A stretch of 64,000 nt of DNA from Anagrus nilaparvatae (GCA_022575985.1 JAKSXM010000263.1:7978001-8042000); one strand, 5' to 3'. Positions 23,000 to 33,562 are shown, counted from the first letter of the stretch. A program made the numbers and translations. The notes: a model not told the origin generated them from the sequence alone.

Positions 23000-23440
23000 C
23001 AGAAATTTGGTCTACTGATCCTAATTTCTTAAAAATAATTATTAGGATAGGTTAATTTTGTAGTGTTTAATGTTGGGAAACTTGATAAAAGTCTAAAAAT
23101 ATGGTTATAATATATTTTTTTATTTTAATTTAGGTTTTTAGATTTTTGCCTAAATTTTTGTCATTTTTATGGCAGTTTTCATAAATAAATTCTAAAAATG
23201 GTTTTAAATTAAAAAAATTTTATTTCATTGTGCAATTATTAATAATTATTAATTAGTAACTTTGTATTATTTTAAAAAAAATTTTTCAAATCTATTTTAA
23301 AATTCGCGGTTAATTTTAAGTTGGTACATAGCATAATACATAGTTAAAATTGTTTTTGGAGTAGTGTACTGTTAAAAAAACGTGACCGGCTTTTTTGTGT
23401 ATATTGTGTTCTAGTTGATTAAAGTGTTTTATTTTAAAAT
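23000..23440. other. Spacer / 5' region of the JmjC gene
   Basis: AT-rich, with one degenerate 150-bp-like unit at its start. It probably includes the promoter and 5' UTR of the gene starting at 23441. No clear core promoter motif. Confidence 0.45.
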
Positions 23441-26400
23441 ATGCAGAATAAGGTAAGGATAATTACTTATTAATTTGTATAGTATATTTTTATTGATTAG
23501 TTTTTATTAATAGATTTGATTGAATATTCTGATTTCTATTATATTAGTTAGTTTGTGATTTAGGTTATGTTTTTGTTATGTATGTTGAGTTTGTGTTAGT
23601 AAATCTGTGAAAGTCGGTATAGTATGTTTATTTGTCGCGGGAGTTTTAAATTTGAAAGTCGTTAGGAGTAATTTTTGTTTTCAAATGGTTTGGAGTAATT
23701 TTTGTTTTTAAGTGATTTGGAGTAAAGCTTATATATATGGTTTGGGGTAATTTTGGTTTTCAAGTGGTTTGGAGTAATTTTTATTTTTAAGTGGTTTGGA
23801 GTAATTTTGGTTTTCAAGTGGTTTGGAGTAATTTTTATTTTCAAGTGGTTTGGAGTAATTTTGGTTTTCAAATGGTTTGGAGTAATTTTTGTTTTCAAAT
23901 GGTTTGGAGTAATTTTTGTTTTTAAGTGATTTGGAGTAAAGCTTATATATATTTTATATAAAGTTTGACTAAGTGGTAGGGAGTAATTTTTATTTTCAAG
24001 TGGTTTGGAGTAATTTTTGTTTTCAAGTGGTTGGGAGTAAAGCTTATATATATATTTTATGTGAAATTTGGCTAAGTGGTTGGGAGTAATTTTTGTTTTC
24101 AAATGGTTTGGAGTAATTTTAGTTTTCAGGTGGTTTGGAGTAATTTTTATTTTCAAGTGGTTGGGAGTAAAGCTTATATATATATTTTATATAAAATTTT
24201 GACTAAGTGGTTGGGAGTAATTTTTATTTTCAAGTGGTTTGGAGTAATTTTGGTTTTCAAGTGGTTTGGAGTAATTTTGGTTTTCAAATGGTTTGGAGTA
24301 ATTTTTATTTTCAAGTGGTTTGGAGTAATTTTGGTTTTCAAGTGGTTTGGAGTAATTTTTATTTTCAAGTGGTTGGGAGTAATTTTTATTTTCAAGTGGT
24401 TTGGAGTAATTTTGGTTTTCAAATGGTTTGGAGTAATTTTTATTTTCAAGTGGTTGGGAGTAATTTTTATTTTCAAGTGGTTTGGAGTAATTTTGGTTTT
24501 CAAATGGTTTGGAGTAATTTTTATTTTCAAGTGGTTGGGAGTAATTTTTATTTTCAAGTGTTTTGGAGTAATTTTTATTTTCAAGTGGTTGGGAGTAATT
24601 TTTATTTTCAAGTGTTTTGGAGTAATTTTTATTTTTAAGTGGTTTGGAGTAATTTTGGTTTTCAAGTGGTTTGGAGTAATTTTTATTTGGGAGTAATTTT
24701 GGTTTTCAAGTGGTTTGGAGTAATTTTTATTTTCAAGTGGTTGGGAGTAAAGCTTATATATATATTTTATGTGAAATTTGGCTAAGTGGTTGGGAGTAAT
24801 TTTTGTTTTCAAATGGTTTGGAGTAATTTTAGTTTTCAAGTGGTTTGGAGTAATTTTTATTTTCAAGTGGTTGGGAGTAAAGCTTATATATATATTTTAT
24901 ATAAAATTTGACTAAGTGGTTGGGAGTAATTTTTATTTTCAAGTGGTTTGGAGTAATTTTGGTTTTCAAATGGTTTGGAGTAATTTTTATTTTCAAGTGG
25001 TTTGGAGTAATTTTGGTTTTCAAGTGGTTTGGAGTAATTTTTATTTTCAAGTGGTTGGGAGTAATTTTTATTTTCAAGTGGTTTGGAGTAATTTTTATTT
25101 TCAAGTGGTTGGGAGTAATTTTTATTTTCAAGTGGTTGGGAGTAATTTTTATTTTCAAGTGGTTTGGAGTAATTTTGGTTTTCAAATGGTTTGGAGTAAT
25201 TTTTATTTTCAAGTGGTTGGGAGTAATTTTTATTTTCAAGTGGTTTGGAGTAATTTTTATTTTTAAGTGGTTTGGAGTAATTTTGGTTTTCAAGTGGTTT
25301 GGAGTAATTTTTATTTGGGAGTAATTTTGGTTTTCAAGTGGTTGGGAGTAATTTTTATTTTCAAGTGGTTGGGAGTTAAAAATTTTTATTTTTAAGTGGT
25401 TTGGAGTAATTTTGGTTTTCAAGTGGTTCGGAGTAATTTTTATTTTCAAGTGGTTGGGAGTAATTTTTATTTTCAAGTGGTTGGGAGTTAAAAAATTTTT
25501 ATTTTTAAGTGGTTTGGAGTAATTTTGGTTTTCAAGTGGTTTGGAGTAATTTTTATTTTCAAGTGGTTGGGAGTAATTTTTATTTTCAAGTGGTTGGGAG
25601 TAATTTTTATTTTCAAGTGGTTTGGAGTAATTTTTATTTTTAAGTGGTTTGGAGTAGTTTTGGTTTTCAAGTGGTTTGGAGTAATTTTTATTTTCAAGTG
25701 GTTGGGAGTAAAGCTTATATATATATTTTATATAGAGTTTGACTATATTATTCTAAAAGGAATTTTTTGAAGGTTTATTATAATATATTTTCAGTCTACA
25801 AACAACAAGAGACGGGAAGTAATTGAGGTTTATGGGGATGATCCGGCCTTTCGTGGAATTGAGGCAATGGATCTTGCTGGCAAGTTTAGGGCTTGGGTTA
25901 AAGAATATCTAAGTGATACCCAGGATTTATCTTCAGCTGTGGTGGTAAGATTGGAATCTTGTGGTTTTTGAATTTTATTTTTATGTATTTTACTTTTGTT
26001 TCTAGTTTCGAAACTTTGGGAATATAGTTGATGCGGACTTAAGATCCTATTTATTAGAAGAATTAAAAAAGTTAAGGTATCTTCCGCATAAGGCCAAAAG
26101 GACGCGGGCCACGAAGAATTTCCGGCTTGAAGGAATAGTTCCTGATTACCATCCGGGACTTGGGTTGATTGAAGTACCAATACATATTCATACAGACGCA
26201 GTCGATTGTTTCGCAGATGATATGGTTTCTAGCGAAACTTACCCTGAGGGGCCTGATTTTACGACTATGGACAGGGAGTTTGTTGATAAGGTAATGGCAA
26301 AAAGGGGTGAAGAAAGTAATCCAAAGCTCTATTTTCGAGATCAGGAAAAAACATTTGGCAATTTCCAATTGGATCTCCAAACATTTCGTCCTATAGAACT

Positions 26401-26920
26401 TGCGGATGTATTACCAAAAGCTATGCCTGAGTCTCCAGGTAAGAAATGAATTTTATTGTTTTGAAGTAATCATTATTATTTTTATATATGCTTTTTGTTG
26501 TTAATAGGTCTGACTACTTCTTATGTAATGTTCGGAACAGCGGGGTCGTTTACTTCATCACATATAGAGGGTGGCGGATTTTGTTCGATTAACTTGATAA
26601 TAAATGAAGATGGAGAGAAGGTCTGGTTGTGCTTAAATCAAGAGTCAGCACGCTTGTTGATGGAACTGATTGCTACGTTGGGATTACAGACGAACAAGTG
26701 TCCGCACCGGAAAGATAGTAAGCTATGTAAGAAGGGGAAGCCTTGTAAAATCTGTGCCTGCCCGAAAGCTGCGTTTCACGGCCCGGGATTTTTTCTGACC
26801 CCCAAATTTTTACGCAAACATAATATCCCTTATTTCACATTTGTACAGGGGCCCAAAGACCTAGTTTTTACTTTCCCTGGTGTGGTTCACCAGGTGGTCA
26901 ACACTAGGCCTACTGTGTAA
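23441..26920 (+). CDS. Spliced JmjC-domain protein (Fe(II)/2-oxoglutarate dioxygenase type), 335 aa to a UAA
   Basis: Exons: 23441-23452 (four codons), 25795-25944, 26006-26438 and 26508-26920. GT-AG sites and phases match at every join. The C-terminal half is a JmjC domain. The iron-binding triad is visible: H217 and E219 in SSHIEGGGF, and H326 in FPGVVHQVVNT. A GEKVWLC strand lies between them, and a Cys-rich insert (CPHRKDSKLC, CKICAC) may hold zinc as in KDM4-type enzymes. Family knowledge: JmjC proteins demethylate histone lysines or hydroxylate proteins in the nucleus. Here the substrate is unknown. A UAA at 26918 ends the frame nine residues past H326, although the same frame stays open and JmjC-like beyond it. 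Intron 1 holds the 27-bp minisatellite. Confidence 0.8.
23650..25725. repeat. 27-bp minisatellite (~70 copies) inside JmjC intron 1
   Basis: The unit is AGTGGTTTGGAGTAATTTTT plus ~7 bases, with two main variants (GGTTTGG/GGTTGGG). It is interrupted about five times by a TATA-rich spacer containing AAAGCTTATATATAT. The plus strand is strongly G/T-rich. The 27-bp period creates open frames on both strands (9-residue repeats), which I treat as artefacts. The array lies between the donor at 23453 and the acceptor at 25794. Confidence 0.92.
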
Positions 26921-27451
26921 GAAGCGCGGAATATCCTGCCGCTTACGTTTGCTTTTGATCGGGTAACCCATCTTATTTGTACTTGTAAATCTGAAGTAGG
27001 TGGACGCGTTCTTTATCCTTTGAATCTTCCGTATGTGCGAAAGGTGCCTGCTCATGCACTTTGCGATTATTGCTTTGAGATCGTGGTTGGTGAAACGATG
27101 GCTATGCATTTAAAAGGTTGTGCTTCTGCACCGGATACTATTTCCGGGAGTAATGTTAATGCTTCAATGCAAGGAGATGATACTGGCTGTGTTCAGAGCG
27201 AAAATGTTGTACTAGATGGAGTAAATGAGGTCTTGATTGGAAATGCTGATGTGAATGAAGATGGAGATGCAGATATTGGGATAGGTGATGTTTTGGGTCA
27301 GGACTCTGGAATGAGTGATGTAGATGATATGGATATGGATGTGGTTGAAACTGCTGTTTTAGCTGAAAGTTTCTTTGGATCTGAATTTTCACCTTGTCCA
27401 GAGTTAATTGAGGTGGTTCCCAATATTCCCACTTCTCCTGACTTCGACTGA
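26921..27451 (+). pseudogene. In-frame continuation of the JmjC protein after a UAA
   Basis: The frame of the JmjC exon continues for 176 codons past the stop at 26918. The first residues (EARNILPLTFAFD) read as the end of a JmjC domain. A CCHC-like finger (CDYCFEIVVGETMAMHLKGC, ~27056-27115) follows, then a long acidic Asp/Gly/Asn linker. It has no credible own start. Interpreted as the rest of the same protein cut by one nonsense codon, or reached by readthrough. The frame ends at 27451, overlapping the next ORF by 44 bp in the +1 frame. Confidence 0.65.
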
Positions 27452-27890
27452 GTCAAATCAGTCTGGTTCTGTTTTTGATTCTGTACAAAGCGGAGGTAGT
27501 CGGGGTAGTTTCGTTGACAATTCAGGGGTTGCTGGGAACTCTGGGTCGAACTGTGCCTCTAAATATGAATGTGATGTTTGTCACAAGGTATTTGCAAGAA
27601 ATTTTAACTTACAGCGTCATAAGGACGTTGCTCATTTAAAACTTAAATTGTATAACTGTGGTTATTGCTCTAAGTCTTTCGCTTCAAGGAATATTCTGAA
27701 AGAACATGAATTAGGTCATGGAGATAAAAAATTTTCTTGCGATAAGTGTGATAAAACATATAATAGGCAAGCTTTTTTAAATCGTCATAAGTTGGTACAT
27801 GGTGTTAGGTCGTTTGTTTGTGATGTGTGTGGGGAAGGTTTTTATCGTAAAGATGTATTATTGAATCACAAGAAATTGCATTTGAAGTAA
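27408..27890 (+). CDS. C2H2 zinc-finger protein segment (four fingers)
   Basis: The 160-codon ORF begins with a Ser/Gly-rich linker. Four consecutive C2H2 fingers follow from about 27565 (CDVCHKVF, CGYCSKSF, CDKCDKTY and CDVCGEGF starts), with H-x3/4-H ends and short linkers. It overlaps the acidic tail of the JmjC frame by 44 bp in the +1 frame. The Ser/Gly linker continues in composition, so the ancestral protein was probably JmjC-linker-C2H2, split by a one-base frameshift. An independent gene starting at ATG 27408 is possible but less likely. The likely role is DNA binding that targets the JmjC domain. Confidence 0.72.
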   Translation: MRWFPIFPLLLTSTESNQSGSVFDSVQSGGSRGSFVDNSGVAGNSGSNCASKYECDVCHKVFARNFNLQRHKDVAHLKLKLYNCGYCSKSFASRNILKEHELGHGDKKFSCDKCDKTYNRQAFLNRHKLVHGVRSFVCDVCGEGFYRKDVLLNHKKLHLK

Positions 27891-28295
27891 TATTTAGTTT
27901 TGCTTGCACACTTAAGTGTATTACTTCTAAAAAACCTTGTTTCCATTTTATCAGAAAAAAAAATAGCAAAATTATGGAGGGAAACTTTAAACTTTCCTAT
28001 ACTTTATTTAAGAAAGTTATTAGCAGAAAATAAGGTTTCTGAATTAGAGGAGGATATAAAGCAATGGGAGGGTTGCTATGAGGCAGAAAAAACTTGGCGG
28101 ATTGTACTCCAAGAAAGATTAAAGAAATTGGAGTCCTTGTATACTGCGGAGAAAGAGAAATGTTTGGAACTTGAGGAAAAGTTAAACCAGAAGGGAAATG
28201 AGGTACAGGGTGTTGCTAACAAAAAACGGGCGGAGGACCTGGATAATATTAAAATGAGTCTAGAGCAGAAGATTGAAGAGATGAAAAAATATTAA
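27891..28295 (+). CDS. Coiled-coil segment in frame after the C2H2 stop
   Basis: Directly after the UAA at 27888 the same frame stays open for 134 codons. From about 28030 it encodes a highly charged Glu/Lys helical region with heptad-like spacing (LEEDIKQWEGCYEAEKTW and onward), typical of coiled coils. It has no good ATG near its start. It may be a 3' exon with an acceptor at TTATTAGCAG (~28024), or the tail of the JmjC/C2H2 protein behind a second nonsense codon. Confidence 0.5.
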   Translation, partial: YLVLLAHLSVLLLKNLVSILSEKKIAKLWRETLNFPILYLRKLLAENKVSELEEDIKQWEGCYEAEKTWRIVLQERLKKLESLYTAEKEKCLELEEKLNQKGNEVQGVANKKRAEDLDNIKMSLEQKIEEMKKY

Positions 28296-29711
28296 AAGGA
28301 AAAAATCCACACAAAAAACAAACATTTTTTTATTTTAATCAAACATTATTTAATTAAAGTGTGTGTTCTTATGTATATTTTTTTTGAATTGTAGAGGTCA
28401 TGTGTTTAATAAAATTTTGTTTGTGTTTCATAATGAAAATGTGTCTATGTTTATTTACGAAGCACGTTAAAAAAAATATGCTTTTAAAGTTTGGAAATTT
28501 GGCTATTGTTTCAATTTTTTTACAGATGGCTGTATTTTATTGTAAGCGGATGTCATTATTATTATTGGTATTGCTATTATTATTATTATTTTCATAATTA
28601 TTATTTATTCAAAGGAGAAAATTTTTATTCAAACGGTAAACGTAGGTATTTTTATCTGATTGTTTGGAGTTAAATTACATTTGAGTAAGTGCTATAGATT
28701 TGGGAAAAAAAATTTTTTTTTTTGTTTTATTAAAAAAAATTTATAATGAAAGAGAGAAAAAAAATTTGTATGTATATATAAGAAAAAACTACTTAAATTA
28801 AAATAAATAGTCGGACTAAATGTATTATCATTATAATTATTAGTTTTAAATTTTTACGAATGAAAGGGAGAGAGGAAAAAAATTTTTTTTTAAAACTATT
28901 TAATGCATACATACGTAAACATGTGTTTCTATTAAACATACTTATAATGTATGTGTGTTCTAAGTATTCTGGGTCGAGTATAAGGTGCAATTTACAGTGG
29001 TGCCGGTTATACGAAATAAAGAATAAAAAATTATAAATTTATGTTCTTTACTTTTATTAAAAAATAGGACTTTGCTTGAATTTAAAAAAAATATAAATTG
29101 TGTTTTTAAAGAGAAAAAAATTTTATTTTTCTTCAAATATGAATAAGTGAGAGGGAAAAAAAATCTCTTTTATACAGCCTTTACTATTAATTAATCAATA
29201 TTAATAATTTATTTTCCATCTTAATTTCTTTAAAAAAAAACACAATTCATTTGAAATATATATAATGTTATAATTCTTATTTTGCTTATATAAAAAAAAT
29301 ATTGGTGTCGAATTTTGAGATAATTATATTATAGAGTACTTATAAATTTTAGATTATCAAATCTTAATGGATTTAATTACGCTATAAGAAATTATGAGTC
29401 TGATTTGTTTGCACTTTTTATGAGAAAATATTTTTTTATTTTAAATTTTATGTTCTTACGTTTAGTTATAGTTTGGTTCTTGTTTTGTTTCGCAATTAAT
29501 ATAAAGGAGCTTTTATTAAATCTGAGATTTTTAGTAAAAAAAATCTTTTTAAATTTTTAGTGACAAGTCTAATTATATTTTAATTATATTTAATTATATT
29601 CTGTTATACATAAAGTTCAATTTAAATAAGAACTTATTTGTTTTTGAGAAAAATTAAAATATTTATTATTTTTATTTAAATTTATTTGAAATTTTAATTA
29701 AATACAAAACA
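28296..29711. other. AT-rich interval without a supported gene
   Basis: Short ORFs of 60-66 codons here are low-complexity (poly-Tyr/Leu). GAGAGGGAAAAAAA-like motifs recur at ~28750, 28870 and 29150, suggesting an old repeat. The right end probably contains the F-box gene promoter. Confidence 0.5.
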
Positions 29712-30468
29712 ATGGTGAGTAAGGGTTTTGAGCTTATATATTTATTTTGTTTATGCGTATATTTGTTTCTCTAAATATTGGATGTATTTATAGGTGGGAT
29801 TCCATAATATTGATGATGATAGTTTCAGACTGATTTGGGATTATTTGGATTTTGAGGATCGTAGTAATTTAATGCAAGTGGATGTTACTCTACAAGCTCG
29901 TAGTCAGTTTGAGTGGAAAAGGGAAAAATCTTTAGTTTTAAGTTATGTAGGAAATATTAATGAGATTGATCAATTTGAAACAAGTGTAATTGATTTGCGT
30001 TTTCGATCTGCTGATTTTATGCTGAATATATTTCCTTCACTAGTTAATTTAAATAGATTGACTATATTGCATAAAATAATGAGTACGCGTTCCGAGCGAG
30101 ATTTTAGTATAAAATTGCTTCATTGCGCATTGAAAAACTGTTTAAATTTAAAGCATTTAATTTGTTTTGGGGTTCCATTCACTGGAGAAATTTTTGGAGA
30201 GATGCATAAAAATTCCATAATTTTAAATTTACAGACATTACATTTTGATAGTGTGATGGAGTCAGCGTTTCATAGATTAAATTCGTTTTTAAGTGGATGT
30301 AGGGTTTTAAAAGATTTAAATATGCCATATCTCAAGCTTATACATCCTATTATAGATATGTATAGGGAATGGGAGATGCCAATTTTGTCTGGTACATTAA
30401 GAAATTTAAGTATAGGGGGAATGTTGTCAGTTAATTTTTCGAAGAGTATTCCTTCGTTTAAGAATTAA
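29712..30468 (+). CDS. F-box-like / leucine-rich protein (225 aa) with a one-codon first exon
   Basis: Exon 1 contributes only ATG (29712-29714), followed directly by the donor GTGAGT. The acceptor TTTATAG at 29787-29793 joins it to 29794-30468. The N-terminus (DDDSFRLIWDYLDFEDRSNL, ~7-26) fits the F-box pattern of two amphipathic helices. Downstream, irregular Leu-rich repeats (LKHLICFGVPF, LQTLHFDS, LKDLNMPYL) resemble the LRR part of FBXL proteins. F-box proteins bring substrates to SCF ubiquitin ligases. It is shorter than typical FBXL proteins, so it may be truncated or a compact mobile-element version. The same tiny-first-exon layout is seen in the JmjC gene. Confidence 0.65.
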
Positions 30469-30529
30469 TTAATTTTTTAATTTTTAAATTATTTAAATTA
30501 TTTAAATTATTTAATTTTTAAACACAATA

Positions 30530-31970
30530 AAAAATTACTTAATTTTTAAATACTATAAATATATTTTTCAAATTATATTTTCAAAAAAAAATTGTATAGA
30601 TAAAAAAAACTGGAGCAAACAATATCATTAGTAAGTGTGGGCTCCTGGGTAAAAAAAATAAGCTAAAACCTGTAAATCCTGAGAAAATTATTATTTTTTT
30701 AGCTGAAACCTAGTGAAATTTTTTTAGGGAAACCTAATGAATAAAGTCCGGAAAAAGAATGTATCCGGATTTTAAACGTGTCGAAAAACCCTCCCAATTT
30801 TCCCCCTAGTGAACACAAAAAGTTAAAAAGTTTAAAATAACCTTTTTTGCAAATTTGAAGGGATCTGGTAGGTATTTTGGACCGCTGAATCCGAATCTAA
30901 CGTCGAAAAGTAAGTGAAAGGGGTGTAACACCCTTATTTTCACCCTTTCAACCATAAAATTTAATTTTTTTTTAAATCCGTTTTTTTCATTCTTATGGGA
31001 TCTAGTAGGTATAATGGGCCACTAAATCCGAATCTAAAATTAAAAATTAAGTGAAAAGGGTGTACACCCTTATTTTCACCCTTTTAACCCTTAAAAGTTA
31101 ATTTTTTTTAGAAACAGATTTTTACATATTTGGGGCAAAACAAGCCTATTTTCTAACCTAAGAAAATGGTTTTTTGCTCATTATATGCAAAACTATGTTT
31201 TAAATTACGAGGCAAATTATGGAGTTCGACTTTTGCAACTAATATACCATACAAGATACAAAATTTTAAGCTATTAATTCTGCGCTAGTTAGAAAAACAC
31301 GAAAATATGATAATTTACTTTTCTGGAGGTTCAGAAAAGTTCTCTGTATACGCTTGACAGTCATTTAACTCAAAAAAATGCTAAATTTGGAAAATCAAGC
31401 TACAATATTTGGCCCATTACTCTGAATCCGCCAAGAATAAATAAAAATAACCAATTTCATCGTTTTTAGTGACCCAAAAAACATGCGTAATGCCCTTTTA
31501 AAATAATTTCTAAACATTTTTTAGTCCACAGCAAGTTTTTGACGTCAAAAACTGTCCAATTTTTGATATTTTTACCACTGAAATTAGCTCATAACTTTTT
31601 GCCTTAAAAAAATAATTCAAAATAAATGATTCCATAAATAGCTACCATATCCCATCAAATTTGCAAAAAAGGTTATTTTAAACTTTTTGTGTTCACTGGG
31701 GGGAAAATTGGGAGGGTTTTTCACCCCGTTTAAAATCCGGATATATTCTTTTTCCGGACTTTATTCATTAGGTTTCCCTAAAAAAATTTCACTAGGTTTC
31801 AGCTGAAAAAATTAATTTTCTCAGGATTTACAGGTTTTATCTTATTTTTTTAACCCAGGGGCTCACACTTACTAATGATATTGTTTGCTCCAGTTTTTTT
31901 TATCTATAAAAATTTTGTTTGAAAATATAATTTGAAAAATATATTTATAGTATTTAAAAATTAAGTAATT
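30530..31970. mobile_element. ~1.44-kb foldback/MITE nested at the right end of the 20.9-kb element
   Basis: Arms of ~300-350 bp (30530-30870 and 31640-31970) are near-identical inverted repeats, with landmark GTTTGCTCCAGTTTTTTTTA. The interior has a duplicated block (TGAAAAGGGTGTACACCC-like) and no ORF. It sits immediately inside the right TIR. Confidence 0.82.
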
Positions 31971-31978
31971 TATAAATA

Positions 31979-32404
31979 GTTTTTAAGTATAAAAAAAATT
32001 ATAAGGCATATTATATGAAAAAAGATTTTTCAAATTTTGGTTTTTACCTCCGAGTCAGGGGGTAATAAAAAATTATTGAGACAAAGAAGAACGAAAAGAT
32101 AATAAACAATAGATTCTGTAAGGTGATTTTGAGTGTCTTTCTTTTTTTATCTTGTTTATGAAGCCCAAATGAAGCCTATGCGTTCTTCTTTGTCTTACTT
32201 ATGGGAAACATTTTTATGTTGTCGATGTAAGTTTAATTGTGTTTTTTTTAGATTTTTAAATTTTATAATTTTAAATATTTCTCCATGATTTCTCTTCTAC
32301 AGACCCCGGTGTTCAGGTAAATGCCGATAGTTAGCGCTATATTTTTTACTTAAACTCGTCGCATTTAAAATAAAGGCATCGGAGATCTGTTAAAGTAATC
32401 TGTG
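31979..32404 (-). repeat. Right terminal inverted repeat of the 20.9-kb element
   Basis: Reverse complement of 11477-11904, ending AAAGTAATCTGTG at 32404. The main difference from the left copy is a short duplication (TTTGGGCTTCAT-like) near 32160. Confidence 0.88.
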
Positions 32405-33562
32405 GTTCTGGACGACGAAATTTTTTAATAGGATGACGAAATACTCGAATTAATTTTCTTGTTATACATCGCATCTACAAATATAATTAATTTTCTATTA
32501 GTTGAAACATTTTTCATTAAAATTTATAATTATTTTTACAGTTTACATTATTATAAATTAAAAAATTAATATTTACAATTGTCTACAAATTTGTATACAG
32601 CGCGCTGCTCACACTACAGAGCATCAATAAAACGACCAAATAGATAATGCTGATAAAATTTTTAGAAGATTCTATAATAAAATAATTATTGTATTTCTTA
32701 ATTCCGTATTTTTAACACAAAATTTTATTAATAATTAAGTATTTTAAAAGATAATAAAAATTAGAACCAATCATGAAATAATCTGCGCAACCAATCACAA
32801 CATGAATAAATTAGACGAAAAATTATGTCATAGTATGAGTTTTTTAGAGATAGAGAAATTTACCTCAAGAAAAAAATATTTAATATCGCATCTGAATGCA
32901 AATACTAATTTATTACTATCTCTCGAAATAAATTTTTCTTTTGTCTTGGACGGAGAAATTTTACAATTGGATGACGAAATACTCCAATGAGTTTTCATAT
33001 ATTATCATAAATAAAAACCAATATTATTTTTATTTTCAAAATTTATTTAAAGAAAAAAATATATATCGTATCTGAATGCAAATACATATTGATTACTGTC
33101 CCTTGGTGCTACGCACCTCGGGCCAGAACCCTTTTCAACCCTCGACATTAATTTTTCTTTTGTCTTGGACAGCGAATTTTTTAATAGGAGTTTTCATATA
33201 TTATTTATGTTGCATCTACAGATGTAATGTTTTATTATAGTTTAAATATTTTTTATTAAAATTTATTATTATTTTGACAGTTTATAATAATAAATTAAAA
33301 AATTAATATTTAAAATTGTTTTACAATTTTGTATACAGCGCGCGTCTGACACTGCAGAGCAAAAATGAATCTATTAATTAGATAAAATCGAAGACGAAAT
33401 TTTTTTCTTATTTATATTTAATTTTTGATAATAATTAATTATTTTAAAAGATTCGATAATAATAAAAATTAAATAACGCGCGAGAGTATAGAGCTGCTAA
33501 AACATTACAGCGCGTGCGCCAGAGTAAATCGATGACAGACATTTCAGTTTTATAGAGAAAGA
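32405..33562 (-). mobile_element. Helitron-like element copy 1, 5' terminal part
   Basis: It starts with the second GTTCTGGA target duplication and continues the Helitron interrupted at 11476 (GACGAAATTTTTTAATAGGATG). On the minus strand its 5' end is TCTTTCTCTATAAAACTG preceded by A, matching copy 2 and the Helitron 5'-TC rule. An internal partial duplication (CTACGCACCTCGGGCC recurs at ~33110) makes it longer than copy 2. Confidence 0.68.

Larger units (their letters stand above)
11477..32404. mobile_element. 20.9-kb TIR element carrying env, JmjC, F-box and AT-hook genes
   Basis: It begins CACAGATTACTTTAACAG and ends with the exact reverse complement. The inverted repeats extend ~428 bp at high identity, and the unit is flanked by a perfect 8-bp duplication inside a Helitron copy. 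This shows that one insertion event delivered the whole unit, or an ancestor of it that later gained nested insertions. Cargo, left to right: LTR, env, two AT-hook genes (all minus); small membrane protein, JmjC/C2H2/coiled-coil segments, F-box gene (all plus); four tandem arrays. An 8-bp duplication is compatible with hAT, P, KDZ-type or some Mutator-like elements, and long TIRs favour the last. No transposase, polymerase B or integrase is visible, so mobilisation would be in trans or the gene was lost. Confidence 0.85.

Noticed and set aside
18581..25725. CRISPR-like arrays
   Set aside because: Units are contiguous tandem copies without unique spacers, and the genome is eukaryotic.
23662..25770. 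Many overlapping ORFs on both strands in the 27-bp minisatellite
   Set aside because: The 27-bp period opens several frames on both strands at once, and the region lies within an intron with good splice signals on both sides.
26072..27392. Minus-strand ORFs under the JmjC gene
   Set aside because: Antisense shadows of the spliced plus-strand gene, which has splice sites and a recognisable catalytic motif.
11477..32404. Polinton/Maverick or polydnavirus segment
   Set aside because: Length and TIRs fit a Polinton. However, the target duplication is 8 bp rather than 6, and no PolB, integrase, ATPase, protease or capsid gene is visible. No bracoviral circle junction motif is evident.
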